From contig DBTT01000041.1 in NCBI GenBank assembly GCA_002307185.1, positions 1 to 64,000 of the forward strand: 64,000 nt of DNA. The letters run 5' to 3'. Positions 34,596 to 43,855 of the stretch are shown here, one piece after another. The notes under the pieces are model-generated. The model made no database searches and was not told the origin of the DNA. It saw nothing but the letters and a program-made list of their open reading frames with translations. Made by a program: the position numbers and the translations under genes. Source of the DNA: Bacteroidales bacterium UBA1309. GTDB lineage: Bacteria; Bacteroidota; Bacteroidia; Bacteroidales; Dysgonomonadaceae. The number at the start of each line of letters is the position of its first letter. The stretch's first letter is position 1.

Positions 34596-35126
34596 CTAAT
34601 ATTCGATGCCTTCCCTACTCCTTATCTTCTGGTCGTAAGGATGCTTTATTTTTTTCACTTCACTCACGTAATCGGCCATTGCCACCACCTTTTCCGTTGC
34701 CCCACGTCCGGTAAGGACGAGTTCGACATATTTCGGTTTGGCTGCCATTAATTCAAGCAGCAATTCTTCTTCCAAATAATTATCCCGAACGGATATAAGC
34801 ATTTCATCCAAAATGACAAGGTCATAGCCGGCAGCAAAGAATTCGCCTTTCACCCGTCGGATGCCTTCGTGTGCCTCTTGCCGGATCAGGTTTTCATCCA
34901 AACCCCGGTTTAAGTGCGGATGCCCTTTTGCGAAATTAAAGACATCAACGCCGAGCTTGGTCAAGCTTTGCATTTCGTTGTATCCGTACTTTTCGGGATC
35001 TTTGTGAAAAGAGCAATAGCACACTTTTTGCCCATGCCCAACAGCCCGCGTGGCCAAACCAATGGCGGCTGTTGTTTTTCCCTTTCCGTCACCCGTATAT
35101 ACGTGGATAAGGCCGTTCTTTTTCAT
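34596..35126 (-). CDS. cobO: Cob(I)yrinic acid a,c-diamide adenosyltransferase
   Basis: 176 residues, CobA/CobO/BtuR type. P-loop GDGKGKTT at 12-19 (the inverted orientation typical of this family) and DLVILDEMLISV. It adenosylates cobalt of corrinoids to make the coenzyme form. It lies inside the uptake operon, with 3 bp between it and the binding-protein gene, which links import with activation of B12. Confidence 0.93.
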   Translation of the reverse strand: MKKNGLIHVYTGDGKGKTTAAIGLATRAVGHGQKVCYCSFHKDPEKYGYNEMQSLTKLGVDVFNFAKGHPHLNRGLDENLIRQEAHEGIRRVKGEFFAAGYDLVILDEMLISVRDNYLEEELLLELMAAKPKYVELVLTGRGATEKVVAMADYVSEVKKIKHPYDQKIRSREGIEY

Positions 35127-35129
35127 CGC

Positions 35130-35927
35130 TTATTTCAAATTTTTCATAATCAATTCCAGTGTTTCGGCAAAGGTCACAGGAGTTGGAGTACAGGCTTTGT
35201 CTGAATCGATAATGAATATCTTTTTATTTTTCACTGCTGCTAAATTCGAATAGCGTTCCCATTCCCTTTTTTCCTGACCCGCAAAAACCCCCATCGTGAC
35301 AATGAAAATCGCTTCTGGATTTCGTGTCAAAACCGCCTCGCGGGTAATGGAGCCGGAAGTCATGCCCTGCGTGATATTTTTTGCCCCAGCAAACACAATA
35401 TAATCATTCATAAACGTATTAGGGATCACGGCAAACAGCGGATTGGCTCCGAGCTGAATAAAAACCCTTTGATTGGAAGTTGTTGTGGCTTTCAGCTTGG
35501 CTATTTTTTGATTGATTTGCCTCAACACTTTTTGAGCCTGTGCTTCCTTGCCGATCAGTTTACCGAGTTGTAGAAACTGTGCGCAAATTTCACTGAAAGA
35601 ATGCGCCATCGGAAACACCACGGTTTTCACACCGATTTTCTTCAAAGCCGCAATTGTTTCCGGTTGAGTCAAGGTACTTGCTATCACCAAATCAGGTTTC
35701 AAGGAAACCACTTTTTCCACATTCACCTTCACTGCCGAGGCCACCACTGGTATTTTCCGGGTTGTTTTGCAATAACTGGTGCATCCCACCAATTCATTTT
35801 CAGATCCAAGATATTGGAGGTTCTTAGTAAGAGAAGGCGTTAATGAAATAATACGCTTGGCCGACAACGGCGAAAGGCTGAGAACAAACGAAAAAATTGC
35901 AATGAATAATACAAAAAACTTGTTCAT
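35130..35927 (-). CDS. btuF: Periplasmic corrinoid-binding protein
   Basis: 265 residues with a signal peptide (FVLFIAIFSFVLSLSPLSA) followed by RIISLTPSLTKNLQYLG, the usual beginning of class III (BtuF/FhuD-type) binding proteins. The two lobes are joined by a long helix (FLQLGKLIGKEAQAQKVLRQ). First gene of the operon below the cobalamin riboswitch, which supports a corrinoid ligand. Confidence 0.85.
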   Translation of the reverse strand: MNKFFVLFIAIFSFVLSLSPLSAKRIISLTPSLTKNLQYLGSENELVGCTSYCKTTRKIPVVASAVKVNVEKVVSLKPDLVIASTLTQPETIAALKKIGVKTVVFPMAHSFSEICAQFLQLGKLIGKEAQAQKVLRQINQKIAKLKATTTSNQRVFIQLGANPLFAVIPNTFMNDYIVFAGAKNITQGMTSGSITREAVLTRNPEAIFIVTMGVFAGQEKREWERYSNLAAVKNKKIFIIDSDKACTPTPVTFAETLELIMKNLK

Positions 35928-36108
35928 AGAATTTACAGGTTGGCTAATTGATGAATCTGCCGCGCTCTCCCCTTTTGGAGACTAGCATAGCTGCAATTGG
36001 CATATTAAATACTTGATCGGAACAAGAACAGGAAAAGATAACAACGTAAAGAGTTGAATGGATTCCCTTGAACTTATCTCCCGAAGCTTCAGTGAATAAA
36101 ACAGCATT

Positions 36109-36402
36109 TTGGCAGGTCTTCTGGCTTACTCTGTGTTGAACGCCTTCCCGCACCCCCACCCAACCTCCCCCAATAGGGGAGGAGTTTGGATTGCGCAGTG
36201 GCAAAAGTATGTTCAATACCTTGTTTTCAATTAAGCCGCTAACGGGTCCTTGTCAACGAATATCTGTTAACTGAAGGCTGTTAACTGCTAACTGAAAAGA
36301 GCTTACAGCTGCGGGTACAGCTCCGGAATAATTTTGTCGATTCAAAACGCACCGGATTCCCTTTTGGATATTCCCCGTATAGGGAAACTATCACCTAATG
36401 CA
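36109..36402 (-). promoter_or_regulatory. Cobalamin riboswitch upstream of the B12 uptake operon
   Basis: Read on the minus strand from 36402: AAAAGGGAATCCGGTGCG, then CCGGAGCTGTACCCGCAGC and TGTAAGC, later TTGCCACTGCG, and at the 3' end AGTAAGCCAGAAGACCTGCC (36111-36130). These are the conserved core blocks of the AdoCbl riboswitch. The variable region is long and includes a palindrome of the CTCCCC/GGGGAG kind. The switch ends about 180 bp before btuF and would turn the operon off when B12 is abundant. I see no gene in 35928-36465. Confidence 0.9.
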
Positions 36403-36465
36403 GGAGCAAAGGTAAGGAAAGTTGCGAGAATAGGCAAATGTGAGCGAATTCAACAAACTGCCATT

Positions 36466-36498
36466 AAAAAAAGCGAGACCAGAATATTCCGGCCCCGC
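36466..36498 (-). terminator. Terminator of the fumarate reductase operon
   Basis: Minus-strand hairpin 36498-36473 (GCGGGGCCGGAAT/ATTCTGGTCTCGC, with G-U pairs) is followed by seven Ts (36472-36466), 26 bp after the frdB stop. Confidence 0.8.
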
Positions 36499-36524
36499 AT
36501 TTCTCTATTGATAGGAACTAATCT

Positions 36525-37280
36525 TTAGTCGTTGAATTTTGCTTTCAAGAATTCCCGGTTCAAACGGGCGATATTGCTGATAGAAATGCTTTTGGGGCAT
36601 TCCACTTCGCAAGCACCCGTGTTGGTGCAAGATCCAAAACCAAGTTCGTCCATCTTCGCCAACATGTTTTTGGCACGGGAAGCAGCTTCCACTTTTCCTT
36701 GAGGAAGAAGTGCCAACTGGCTCACTTTTGCCGAAAGGAACAGCATAGCCGAACCATTCTTACATGCGGCCACACAAGCTCCGCATCCGATGCAGCTGGC
36801 TGCATCCATTGCTTCGTCGGCAATTGGTTTTGGAATGGCGATTGCATTGGCATCGGGCACGCCGCCGGTATTCACCGAAACATAACCTCCTGCTTGAATG
36901 ATTTTGTCGAAAGCGCCACGATCCACCATCAGGTCGCGGATCACGGGGAATCCTGCCGAACGCCAAGGTTCGATTGTGATCGTTTCACCGTCTTTGAATT
37001 TACGCATGTGCAGCTGGCAAGTAGTTACATCTTCGTCCGGCCCGTGAGGATGTCCGTTGACATACAAACTACACATTCCGCAGATACCTTCGCGACAGTC
37101 GTGATCGAACACCACAGGCTCTTCGCCCTTGTTGATCAATGTTTCATTCAAAATATCGAGCATTTCAAGGAAAGAAGTATCCACAGACACGCCATCCAAA
37201 GAATAATCTTTAAAAGCACCTTGATATTTTGGCCCTTTTTGACGCCAAATCTTAAGTTTTATATTGATTGTTTTATCCAT
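36525..37280 (-). CDS. frdB: Fumarate reductase/succinate dehydrogenase iron-sulfur subunit
   Basis: 251 residues from ATG 37280 (MDKTINIKLKIWRQ). [2Fe-2S] ligands: C62, C67, C70 (CREGICGMC) and C88. The C-terminal domain carries CIGCGACVAACKNG and CTNTGACEVECPKS for the [4Fe-4S] and [3Fe-4S] clusters. It passes electrons between the flavin and the cytochrome b quinone site. It is separated from frdA by a 108-bp palindromic element but is probably still in the operon. Confidence 0.95.
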   Translation of the reverse strand: MDKTINIKLKIWRQKGPKYQGAFKDYSLDGVSVDTSFLEMLDILNETLINKGEEPVVFDHDCREGICGMCSLYVNGHPHGPDEDVTTCQLHMRKFKDGETITIEPWRSAGFPVIRDLMVDRGAFDKIIQAGGYVSVNTGGVPDANAIAIPKPIADEAMDAASCIGCGACVAACKNGSAMLFLSAKVSQLALLPQGKVEAASRAKNMLAKMDELGFGSCTNTGACEVECPKSISISNIARLNREFLKAKFND

Positions 37281-37284
37281 AATG

Positions 37285-37392
37285 TAAGCCCCCTTTATTT
37301 TCTCCAAAGGAGAAGATTAGAAGTTTTTATTTTAATGATTTATTTAAATACCCCGAATAAAGCCTCCTTCGCGGGAGGTTTGGAGGGGCTTA
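37285..37392. repeat. MITE-like palindromic element between frdA and frdB
   Basis: The 108-bp interval is bounded by 8-bp terminal inverted repeats TAAGCCCC (37285-37292) and GGGGCTTA (37385-37392). Inside are two hairpins, TTCTCC-aaa-GGAGAA (37300-37314) and CCTCC-N6-GGAGG (37363-37378), separated by an A/T-rich stretch. Related C/G-palindromes occur in the riboswitch (36165-36183) and near 35968. It fills the whole gap between the frdA stop and a few bases before the frdB start. Confidence 0.6.
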
Positions 37393-39351
37393 TTATGACT
37401 TATAATTACGTTGTTGTCTTACTACGAATTCGTAATCAAGCGGTTCTTTCACCAATTCAGGAGCTGATCCGTCTTGCACATATTTCCAACAAGCAACATA
37501 AGAGAATTCTTCGTCGTGGCGAAGGGCTTCCCCTTCTGGAGTCTGGTGTTCTTCGCGGAAATGGCCACCACAAGATTCTTTGCGGTTGAGAGCGTCGTAA
37601 GCCATCAATAACCCGATTTCTATAAAATCATCCAAGCGGAGGGCTTTTTCCAATTCAGTATTCAAGTCATTGGGTTCTCCTGGAATGTACAGGTTTGTCC
37701 AGAAATCATTTTTCAAAGCTTTCAGTTCCTCAATTGCTTTTGTCAATGAAGCTTCCGTACGAGCCATACCCACATTGTCCCACATAATCAAACCGAGTTT
37801 CTTATGAATGGAGTCCACGGAATGTTTTCCCTTGATTGCAAACAACTTGGCGATCTTTTGTTTGATACCGCTTTCAGCTTCATCAAATTCAGGAAGCGAC
37901 GTGCTGAAGCGGGGAACAGTGATTTGATCCGCCAAATAGTTTTGGATAGTGTAAGGCAACACAAAATATCCGTCTGCCAAGCCTTGCATCAAAGCAGAAG
38001 CCCCCAAACGGTTGGCTCCGTGGTCTGAGAAGTTCGCTTCACCAATGGCAAACAATCCGTTGATAGATGTTTGCAATTCGTAATTTACCCAGATTCCACC
38101 CATTGTGTAGTGGATAGCAGGATAAATCATCATCGGAGTTTCGTAAGGATTTTCGTCCACGATTTTTTCGTACATCTGGAACAAGTTCCCGTATTTGGCT
38201 TCCACGACACTCTTGCCCAAACGTTGGATAGCGGCAGAAAAGTCAAGGTAAACAGCCAAACCTGTATTGTTCACACCGAAGCCGGCATCGCATCTTTCTT
38301 TAGCGGCACGGGAAGCCACGTCACGGGGAACCAAGTTACCAAATGCAGGGTAACGTCTTTCCAAGTAATAGTCGCGGTCTTCTTCTTTGATTTGTGTAGG
38401 TTTCAATTTTCCTGCACGGATAGCTTCGGCATCTTCTTTTTTCTTAGGCACCCAAATACGGCCATCGTTACGAAGAGATTCGGACATCAATGTCAATTTT
38501 GATTGGAATTCTCCGTGAACAGGAATACAAGTAGGGTGGATCTGGGCATAACAAGGATTCGCAAAATAAGCTCCTTTTTTGTAAGCTTGAATCAACGGCG
38601 ATCCATTAGAACCCATCGCGTTTGTGGAAAGAAAGAATGTGTTTCCGTATCCCCCTGTTCCAAGCACGACGGCATGGGCGGAGAAACGTTCAATTTCACC
38701 TGTCACCAAGTTGCGGGCGATAATACCACGGGCACGGCCATCGATGATAACCACATCCAACATTTCGTAGCGGGAATACAGCTTCACTGTACCTTTTGCC
38801 ACTTGACGACTCAATGCAGAATAAGCTCCCAGCAACAATTGTTGTCCAGTCTGTCCTTTTGCATAGAACGTGCGCGAAACTTGTGCGCCACCGAAAGAAC
38901 GGTTGTCCAACAAACCTCCGTATTCCCGGGCAAAAGGAACACCTTGCGCCACACATTGGTCGATAATGCTGTTTGACACTTCAGCCAAACGGTGAACGTT
39001 TGCTTCACGGGCACGGTAGTCGCCACCTTTGATTGTGTCGTAAAACAAGCGGTAAACAGAGTCACCGTCATTTTGATAATTCTTTGCAGCATTGATTCCA
39101 CCTTGCGCAGCGATAGAATGAGCACGGCGGGGTGAATCTTGGATGCAGAAATTTAGCACATTGAATCCCAGCTCTCCCAGTGAAGCAGCAGCAGAACCCC
39201 CTGCCAAACCGGTTCCAACAACAATGATGTCGAGGCGACGCTTGTTAGCTGGATTCACCAATTTCTGGTGATCTTTATAGTTTGTCCATTTTTCGGCCAA
39301 AGGACCTTCCGGAATTTTCGAGTCTTTTTTTGGATCTAGTATTGTAGTCAT
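37393..39351 (-). CDS. frdA: Fumarate reductase/succinate dehydrogenase flavoprotein subunit
   Basis: 652 residues. FAD-binding VVGTGLAGGSAAASLGELG, the covalent-FAD histidine region DSPRRAHSIAAQGGINAAKN, active-site HPTCIPVHGEFQSKLTLMSE, and DHGANRLGASALMQGLADG. The length and sequence resemble the Bacteroides/Wolinella-type enzyme that reduces fumarate with menaquinol during anaerobic growth. Operon order is cytochrome b, flavoprotein, iron-sulfur protein. Confidence 0.96.
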   Translation of the reverse strand: MTTILDPKKDSKIPEGPLAEKWTNYKDHQKLVNPANKRRLDIIVVGTGLAGGSAAASLGELGFNVLNFCIQDSPRRAHSIAAQGGINAAKNYQNDGDSVYRLFYDTIKGGDYRAREANVHRLAEVSNSIIDQCVAQGVPFAREYGGLLDNRSFGGAQVSRTFYAKGQTGQQLLLGAYSALSRQVAKGTVKLYSRYEMLDVVIIDGRARGIIARNLVTGEIERFSAHAVVLGTGGYGNTFFLSTNAMGSNGSPLIQAYKKGAYFANPCYAQIHPTCIPVHGEFQSKLTLMSESLRNDGRIWVPKKKEDAEAIRAGKLKPTQIKEEDRDYYLERRYPAFGNLVPRDVASRAAKERCDAGFGVNNTGLAVYLDFSAAIQRLGKSVVEAKYGNLFQMYEKIVDENPYETPMMIYPAIHYTMGGIWVNYELQTSINGLFAIGEANFSDHGANRLGASALMQGLADGYFVLPYTIQNYLADQITVPRFSTSLPEFDEAESGIKQKIAKLFAIKGKHSVDSIHKKLGLIMWDNVGMARTEASLTKAIEELKALKNDFWTNLYIPGEPNDLNTELEKALRLDDFIEIGLLMAYDALNRKESCGGHFREEHQTPEGEALRHDEEFSYVACWKYVQDGSAPELVKEPLDYEFVVRQQRNYKS

Positions 39352-39401
39352 AACTGTTTATTTTCTTTTAATCTAATTATTAATTGATTTCAATCTTCTA
39401 A

Positions 39402-40118
39402 TTAGTAGTACATTGCAACTGTTGAAGGATCAATAACTGATCTTGCATAAAAGTAGATTGTGACGAAAGCGAAAGCCAGCATGATTACTGTAGCAAAGAT
39501 GTTTCCGATCACTTTCCAACGGTTCAACCATATTTTCCCACTTGTACCGATGGTTTGGAAAGCACTCCAAATGCCATGGGAAAGGTGAAACCACAACGCA
39601 ACGTACCAAATCAAGTAAGCTACAACAACCCAAAGGTGGCTGAAATAGTATTTGACGAATTCTGCTCCATCTTGTGGACTGGCTGTGCTGGTTCCAAGCG
39701 CAACTTCATGATGTCCGAGAAGCTCAGTGAACATCATTTTATACCAAAATTGACTGAAATGCAACAACATAAAGCCAACGATGATAATACCCAGAACAAA
39801 CATGTTTTGGGATGCCCATTCAACTCCTGTTGGACGCACTGAAACTGCATAAGCTGCATTTCCACGAGCCTTGCGGTTTTGAAGTGTCAGTAACAAAGCG
39901 TAAATGAAATGGATTGCAACAAATCCGCCCAAGACAGCAGTTCCTGCCACAGCGTACCAGTTAGCTCCCAACAATCCGCAAATGGCATTGTAAGCGTCTT
40001 CCGAAAAGACAGCCACAACATTCATTGTTGCATGGAAAATTAGGAAAAACACAAGAAAGAATCCTGAAATACTCATTATCAGCTTCTTTCCGATAGAAGA
40101 ATTTAGTAACCAACTCAT
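39402..40118 (-). CDS. frdC: Fumarate reductase cytochrome b subunit
   Basis: 238 residues, five transmembrane helices, the single-polypeptide di-heme type. Candidate heme-ligand histidines are in LIFHATMN, VAIHFIYAL, LLHFSQFWY and ALWFHLSHGIWSAFQ. Binds menaquinol and anchors FrdAB to the inner membrane. TAATTTTG on its strand (40231-40224) may be the promoter -7 element. Confidence 0.94.
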   Translation of the reverse strand: MSWLLNSSIGKKLIMSISGFFLVFFLIFHATMNVVAVFSEDAYNAICGLLGANWYAVAGTAVLGGFVAIHFIYALLLTLQNRKARGNAAYAVSVRPTGVEWASQNMFVLGIIIVGFMLLHFSQFWYKMMFTELLGHHEVALGTSTASPQDGAEFVKYYFSHLWVVVAYLIWYVALWFHLSHGIWSAFQTIGTSGKIWLNRWKVIGNIFATVIMLAFAFVTIYFYARSVIDPSTVAMYY

Positions 40119-40807
40119 AAAAAGAAATAGTTTTAGTTATTTGAATAGATTTGAATTGTCATCGGTGAACAATATATAGCAACTATGCCTTATCAGTATT
40201 TTCAATCTCTATTTATAGCCGTGCAAAATTAGCCTAAAATGCCAACTCCATGAAGCTTTTCCATGTTTTTTTCCATCATTTCCCACTATTTAGATTGATT
40301 ATATATAAAGGCATTTTCATGGAACAAAATAGGTTTTTCAATTAGACAATATTAAGGTTTTTACAAAAAAAAACAATACAAACATACATATCCCTGAAAA
40401 TCTTAATTTAAGAAAAAAACGTAATAATTTTTGGATAAATAAAATTTGCACCTTGGTTTCCATCCCCATATGGGAATTCATTAAGCTATTTTCATGGAAA
40501 AACGTTACAAAATAAGCAAAAAAACCGAATAATGGCGCACTTAAGACAAAAAAAACAGGAATGCCCCAAAACTTAGCCAAAGATTACATTTTCGCATAGT
40601 TTTAACATTTTCAATGGGGAATATGAAGACAAGACAAACTTTGCCTCGTTCTTAAAAATTCGAAGATGAAATAGCTATAGTTTTAAGCCAATGATTATCT
40701 TTGTTAATAACAAAAGATGCAGAATAAACAAAACCAAAGAGCCTGGTAATAAAAGAGCCAATAAAAAGGAGAAAATGCCCCCAGTATAAAACTTAGATTT
40801 AACAAAA
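40119..40807. other. Gene-free interval between frdC and the HAD-hotdog gene
   Basis: An A/T-rich stretch of 689 bp. It holds candidate -7 elements for both flanking transcripts: CAAAATTA (minus strand) at 40224 and TATCTTTG (plus strand) at 40696-40703. The short motif TTTTCATGGAA recurs near 40314 and 40490. An 80-codon minus-strand frame at 40338-40580 has composition like random A/T-rich code and is not accepted. Confidence 0.5.
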
Positions 40808-42046
40808 ATGGAATATAAAATGCTTGTGTTGGATGTTGACGGCACACTGCTTAACAGCGAAAAACAAATTTCCAAAAGAACCCATGCGACTCTACGCAAA
40901 GCGCAACAAATGGGCGTAAAAATCGTCTTGGCATCGGGAAGACCGACTTATGGATTGAAACCAATAGCGGAGTCAATCGAATTGAAAAACTACGACGGCT
41001 ATTTCCTCTCCTACAACGGAGGACAAATTTTCAAATGCCAAAAAGGACACAATGAACTTTTCTTTGAGAAAAGGATTGACCCTGAGCTAATTCCGTTTTT
41101 GGAAGAAAAAGCGAAAGAATACGGTTTCGACATCTTCACTTACCACCTCGACTTTATCGTGACCAACAATCCTGACAATACTCATATACGGCATGAGTCG
41201 GAAATCAACAATATGAGATTGATAAAAACCGATAATTTCGCCGAATCCATAGATTTTTGGCCTTGCAAGTGTGTCCTTGTCAGCGAAAACGAAAAGGCTT
41301 TGGTTGACTTGGAAGAACATTGGAAAAAGCGCCTTAGCGGCTCGTTGGATGTAATTCGCTCTGAACCTCATTTTTTGGAATTCGTCCCCCCATTCATCGA
41401 CAAGGCAAATACGCTGGCCATTTTGTTGGAAAAACTTCAGGTGAAACCCAAAGAAATAATCGTCATCGGAGACGGGGTGCGCGATTTCTCCATGATCCAG
41501 ATGGCCGGCCTCGGCATAGCGATGGGCAATGCCCAAGATTCGGTGAAAGCATGTGCCGACACCATCACTCTCTCAAACGACGAAGACGGCGTGGCTGTGG
41601 CTGTGGAAAAAGCGTTTTTGGCAGAGATTCCCCCTTCAAAAATCCCGCTCGAACAATTGAACGCAAGTTCTAGGCATGCCTTGATGGGAAACCTCGGAAT
41701 TCAATACACTTATGTGGACGAGGAACGCATTGAAGCGACCATGCCTGTGGACGAACGCACACGACAACCTTTCGGCGTTTTGCACGGGGGGGCAACCTTG
41801 GCTTTGGCAGAAACTCTTGCCGGATTAGGTTCGTTGTTCTTGTGCCAACCCGATGAAATTGCGGTGGGAATGCAAGTGAGTGGCAACCACATTTCTTCCG
41901 CCCACGAAGGCGACACCGTACGGGCGGTGGGAACAATTGTTCACAAAGGACGGTCTTCCCATGTGTGGAATGTGGATGTGTTCACTTCTACAGGGAAATT
42001 GATTTCAACCGTTAGGGTGATAAATAGCATCCTGAAGAAACGATAG
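40808..42046 (+). CDS. HAD phosphatase (Cof type) fused to hotdog thioesterase
   Basis: 412 residues. Residues 1 to about 270 are a type IIB HAD hydrolase: nucleophile DVDGT (9-13), ASGRP with the motif II Ser, and GDGVRDFSMI as motif IV. Residues from about 285 are a PaaI-like hotdog thioesterase with QPFGVLHGGATLALAETLAG. HAD-hotdog fusions are known in Bacteroidetes. Dihydroxynaphthoyl-CoA hydrolysis in menaquinone synthesis is a possible job for the thioesterase half; the phosphatase substrate is unknown. A TATCTTTG at 40696-40703 could be the promoter -7 box. Confidence 0.92.
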   Translation: MEYKMLVLDVDGTLLNSEKQISKRTHATLRKAQQMGVKIVLASGRPTYGLKPIAESIELKNYDGYFLSYNGGQIFKCQKGHNELFFEKRIDPELIPFLEEKAKEYGFDIFTYHLDFIVTNNPDNTHIRHESEINNMRLIKTDNFAESIDFWPCKCVLVSENEKALVDLEEHWKKRLSGSLDVIRSEPHFLEFVPPFIDKANTLAILLEKLQVKPKEIIVIGDGVRDFSMIQMAGLGIAMGNAQDSVKACADTITLSNDEDGVAVAVEKAFLAEIPPSKIPLEQLNASSRHALMGNLGIQYTYVDEERIEATMPVDERTRQPFGVLHGGATLALAETLAGLGSLFLCQPDEIAVGMQVSGNHISSAHEGDTVRAVGTIVHKGRSSHVWNVDVFTSTGKLISTVRVINSILKKR

Positions 42047-42090
42047 ACAGAAGCCATTAGCCAACGGATATCGGACAACACATTACCTAA

Positions 42091-43209
42091 ATGAACATCT
42101 GGATGGGAAGTAAATTATTTTCTGAAATAAAAATTGGAACGCTGAACCTACAAAACAGAATTGTGATTCCTCCCATGTGCCAATACTCCGCTTCTGGAGG
42201 GCTGGCCAACGAATGGCACTTGTCCCATTACGGGAATTTAGCGTTCTCCGGTTCGGGTCTATTAATTTTTGAGGCTACGGCAGTTGCACCAGAAGGACGA
42301 ATCTCGTATGCAGATTTAGGTTTATGGAATGACGAGACAGCCGTAGCCCTGCGCCATGTAGTGAATTTCATACGTCTGCATTCCCAAATACCATTGGCTT
42401 TGCAAATCTCGCATGCAGGACGCAAGGCTTCCACCAATCTTCCGTGGAAAGGTGGCGGATATATCAATTCCGATCAATCACAAGGATGGCAAACCTATGC
42501 TCCTTCTGCAATAGCACAATCCACAGGAGGGACCATTCCCAAAGAGCTTTCCATCAACGAAATAGAAAAAATCATAGAAAATTTCACACACACGGCCAAG
42601 TTGGCGGCTGGAATTGGGTTTGATGCGATTGAAATTCATGCGGCACATGGCTATTTGATCCACCAGTTTCTATCGCCAATCACGAACAACCGTTCAGACG
42701 ATTATGGAGGAAGCCTCGAAAACAGGATGCGGTTTGTGATTAAGATCCTGGAAGCTATCAAATCGGCCATTCCATCGGAGATTGTGGTTGGAATACGAAT
42801 TTCAGCCACCGACTGGATTGAAGGGGGTTGGGATTTGCAACAAAGCATTGCCTTGTCCAAAGAATTAGAAAAAAGAGGTGCTGCCTATATCCATGTATCA
42901 ACAGGCGGCCTGGACAACAGCCTCCAGCAACTACCGCCGTTGGGTACGGGATATCAGCTTCCGTTTGCCGAAGCCATTAGGAAGGACATAAACATCCCCG
43001 TAATCGGCGTAGGCTTGATCACCGATCCCAGAAGTGCTGAACAAGCAATAAGAGATGGGAAAGCTGATCTGATCGCAATCGGGCGAGCAGCATTGTTCGA
43101 TCCCCATTGGGGATGGCATGCCGCAGCAGCCTTAGGAGGTCAGGTGAAAATTCCACCTCAATATATGCGTTCTGCTCCACACGAGTTCAAAAATCTATTT
43201 GAACTATAG
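42091..43209 (+). CDS. NADH:flavin oxidoreductase, old yellow enzyme (YqjM-like)
   Basis: 372 residues (possible alternative start four codons later at MGSKLF). FMN barrel with IVIPPMCQYSASGG, substrate-binding QISHAGRKAS, EIHAAHGYLIHQFLSP, the signature NRSDDYGGSLENRMRF, and VGLITDP near the C-terminus. YqjM-type enzymes reduce alpha,beta-unsaturated carbonyls with NAD(P)H. 44 bp after the HAD-hotdog gene, possibly co-transcribed. Confidence 0.93.
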   Translation: MNIWMGSKLFSEIKIGTLNLQNRIVIPPMCQYSASGGLANEWHLSHYGNLAFSGSGLLIFEATAVAPEGRISYADLGLWNDETAVALRHVVNFIRLHSQIPLALQISHAGRKASTNLPWKGGGYINSDQSQGWQTYAPSAIAQSTGGTIPKELSINEIEKIIENFTHTAKLAAGIGFDAIEIHAAHGYLIHQFLSPITNNRSDDYGGSLENRMRFVIKILEAIKSAIPSEIVVGIRISATDWIEGGWDLQQSIALSKELEKRGAAYIHVSTGGLDNSLQQLPPLGTGYQLPFAEAIRKDINIPVIGVGLITDPRSAEQAIRDGKADLIAIGRAALFDPHWGWHAAAALGGQVKIPPQYMRSAPHEFKNLFEL

Positions 43210-43239
43210 CATAAAAAAATATGCACCAGAGGCTATAAA

Positions 43240-43271
43240 ACAAAAACGCTCCTCCATTTAATGGAGAAGCG
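43240..43271 (-). terminator. Terminator between rpmE2 and the OYE gene
   Basis: CGCT-c-CTCCAT (43247-43257), TTA loop, ATGGAG-a-AGCG (43261-43271). On the minus strand the hairpin is followed by TTTTTG, making it a good terminator for rpmE2. The stem can also serve the convergent plus-strand gene. Confidence 0.8.
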
Positions 43272-43300
43272 ATATTTTGTATCAAATACCGAAACAAAAA

Positions 43301-43561
43301 TTATTTCTTGTTTTGTGCGCGTTTTGCGTATCTGCTCATGAATTTGTCCACACGCCCTGCGGTATCCACCAGCTTTTGCTTTCCGGTGTAGAAAGGGTGC
43401 GAAGAACTTGTGATTTCCAGTTTCACCAAAGGATAAGTTACGCCATCAATTTCGATGGTTTCTTTTGCCTGAATGGTAGAACGAGAAATAAAGATATCCT
43501 CATTCGACATGTCTTTGAAGACAACAGGACGATAAGATTCAGGATGAATTCCCTTTTTCAT
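43301..43561 (-). CDS. rpmE2: 50S ribosomal protein L31 type B
   Basis: 86 residues: MKKGIHPESYRPVVFKDMSN at the start, ITSSSHPFYTGKQKLVDTAGRVDKF in the middle. No CxxC zinc ribbon, hence the zinc-independent type B form. TATCTTTG on its strand (43618-43611) is a probable -7 element. Confidence 0.97.
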   Translation of the reverse strand: MKKGIHPESYRPVVFKDMSNEDIFISRSTIQAKETIEIDGVTYPLVKLEITSSSHPFYTGKQKLVDTAGRVDKFMSRYAKRAQNKK

Positions 43562-43855
43562 TGCTATTATTATGTTTATTTATTTATTATTCTTTATATA
43601 TTTTGGAGTGCAAAGATATGAAATGTTTTAGAAAAGAAAAAATCTTACGATACATTTTTAATGAATTTACATTCCTTCGTTACTGGAAGATGTGAAATAA
43701 TTTATTCTATATTTCTCCATTTTAACAACGTCTATGGTTGCCGAATTGAATTTGTTTTATTTATTTTGTTAGTCGATTAGAAAATTGCACTCGCATTGCA
43801 AATTATTCTGTCATGAAGCAATTGCGGACATATTGCATAAAAAAAACAAAGAGCT

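Noticed and set aside
34596..35927. Iron-siderophore uptake operon instead of corrinoid
   Set aside because: The transporter families overlap, but the cobalamin riboswitch and the cobO gene in the same operon favour corrinoid.
40338..40580. 80-codon minus-strand frame with a hydrophobic product
   Set aside because: Phe/Leu-rich translation of A-rich intergenic DNA, overlapping candidate promoters; not supported as a gene.
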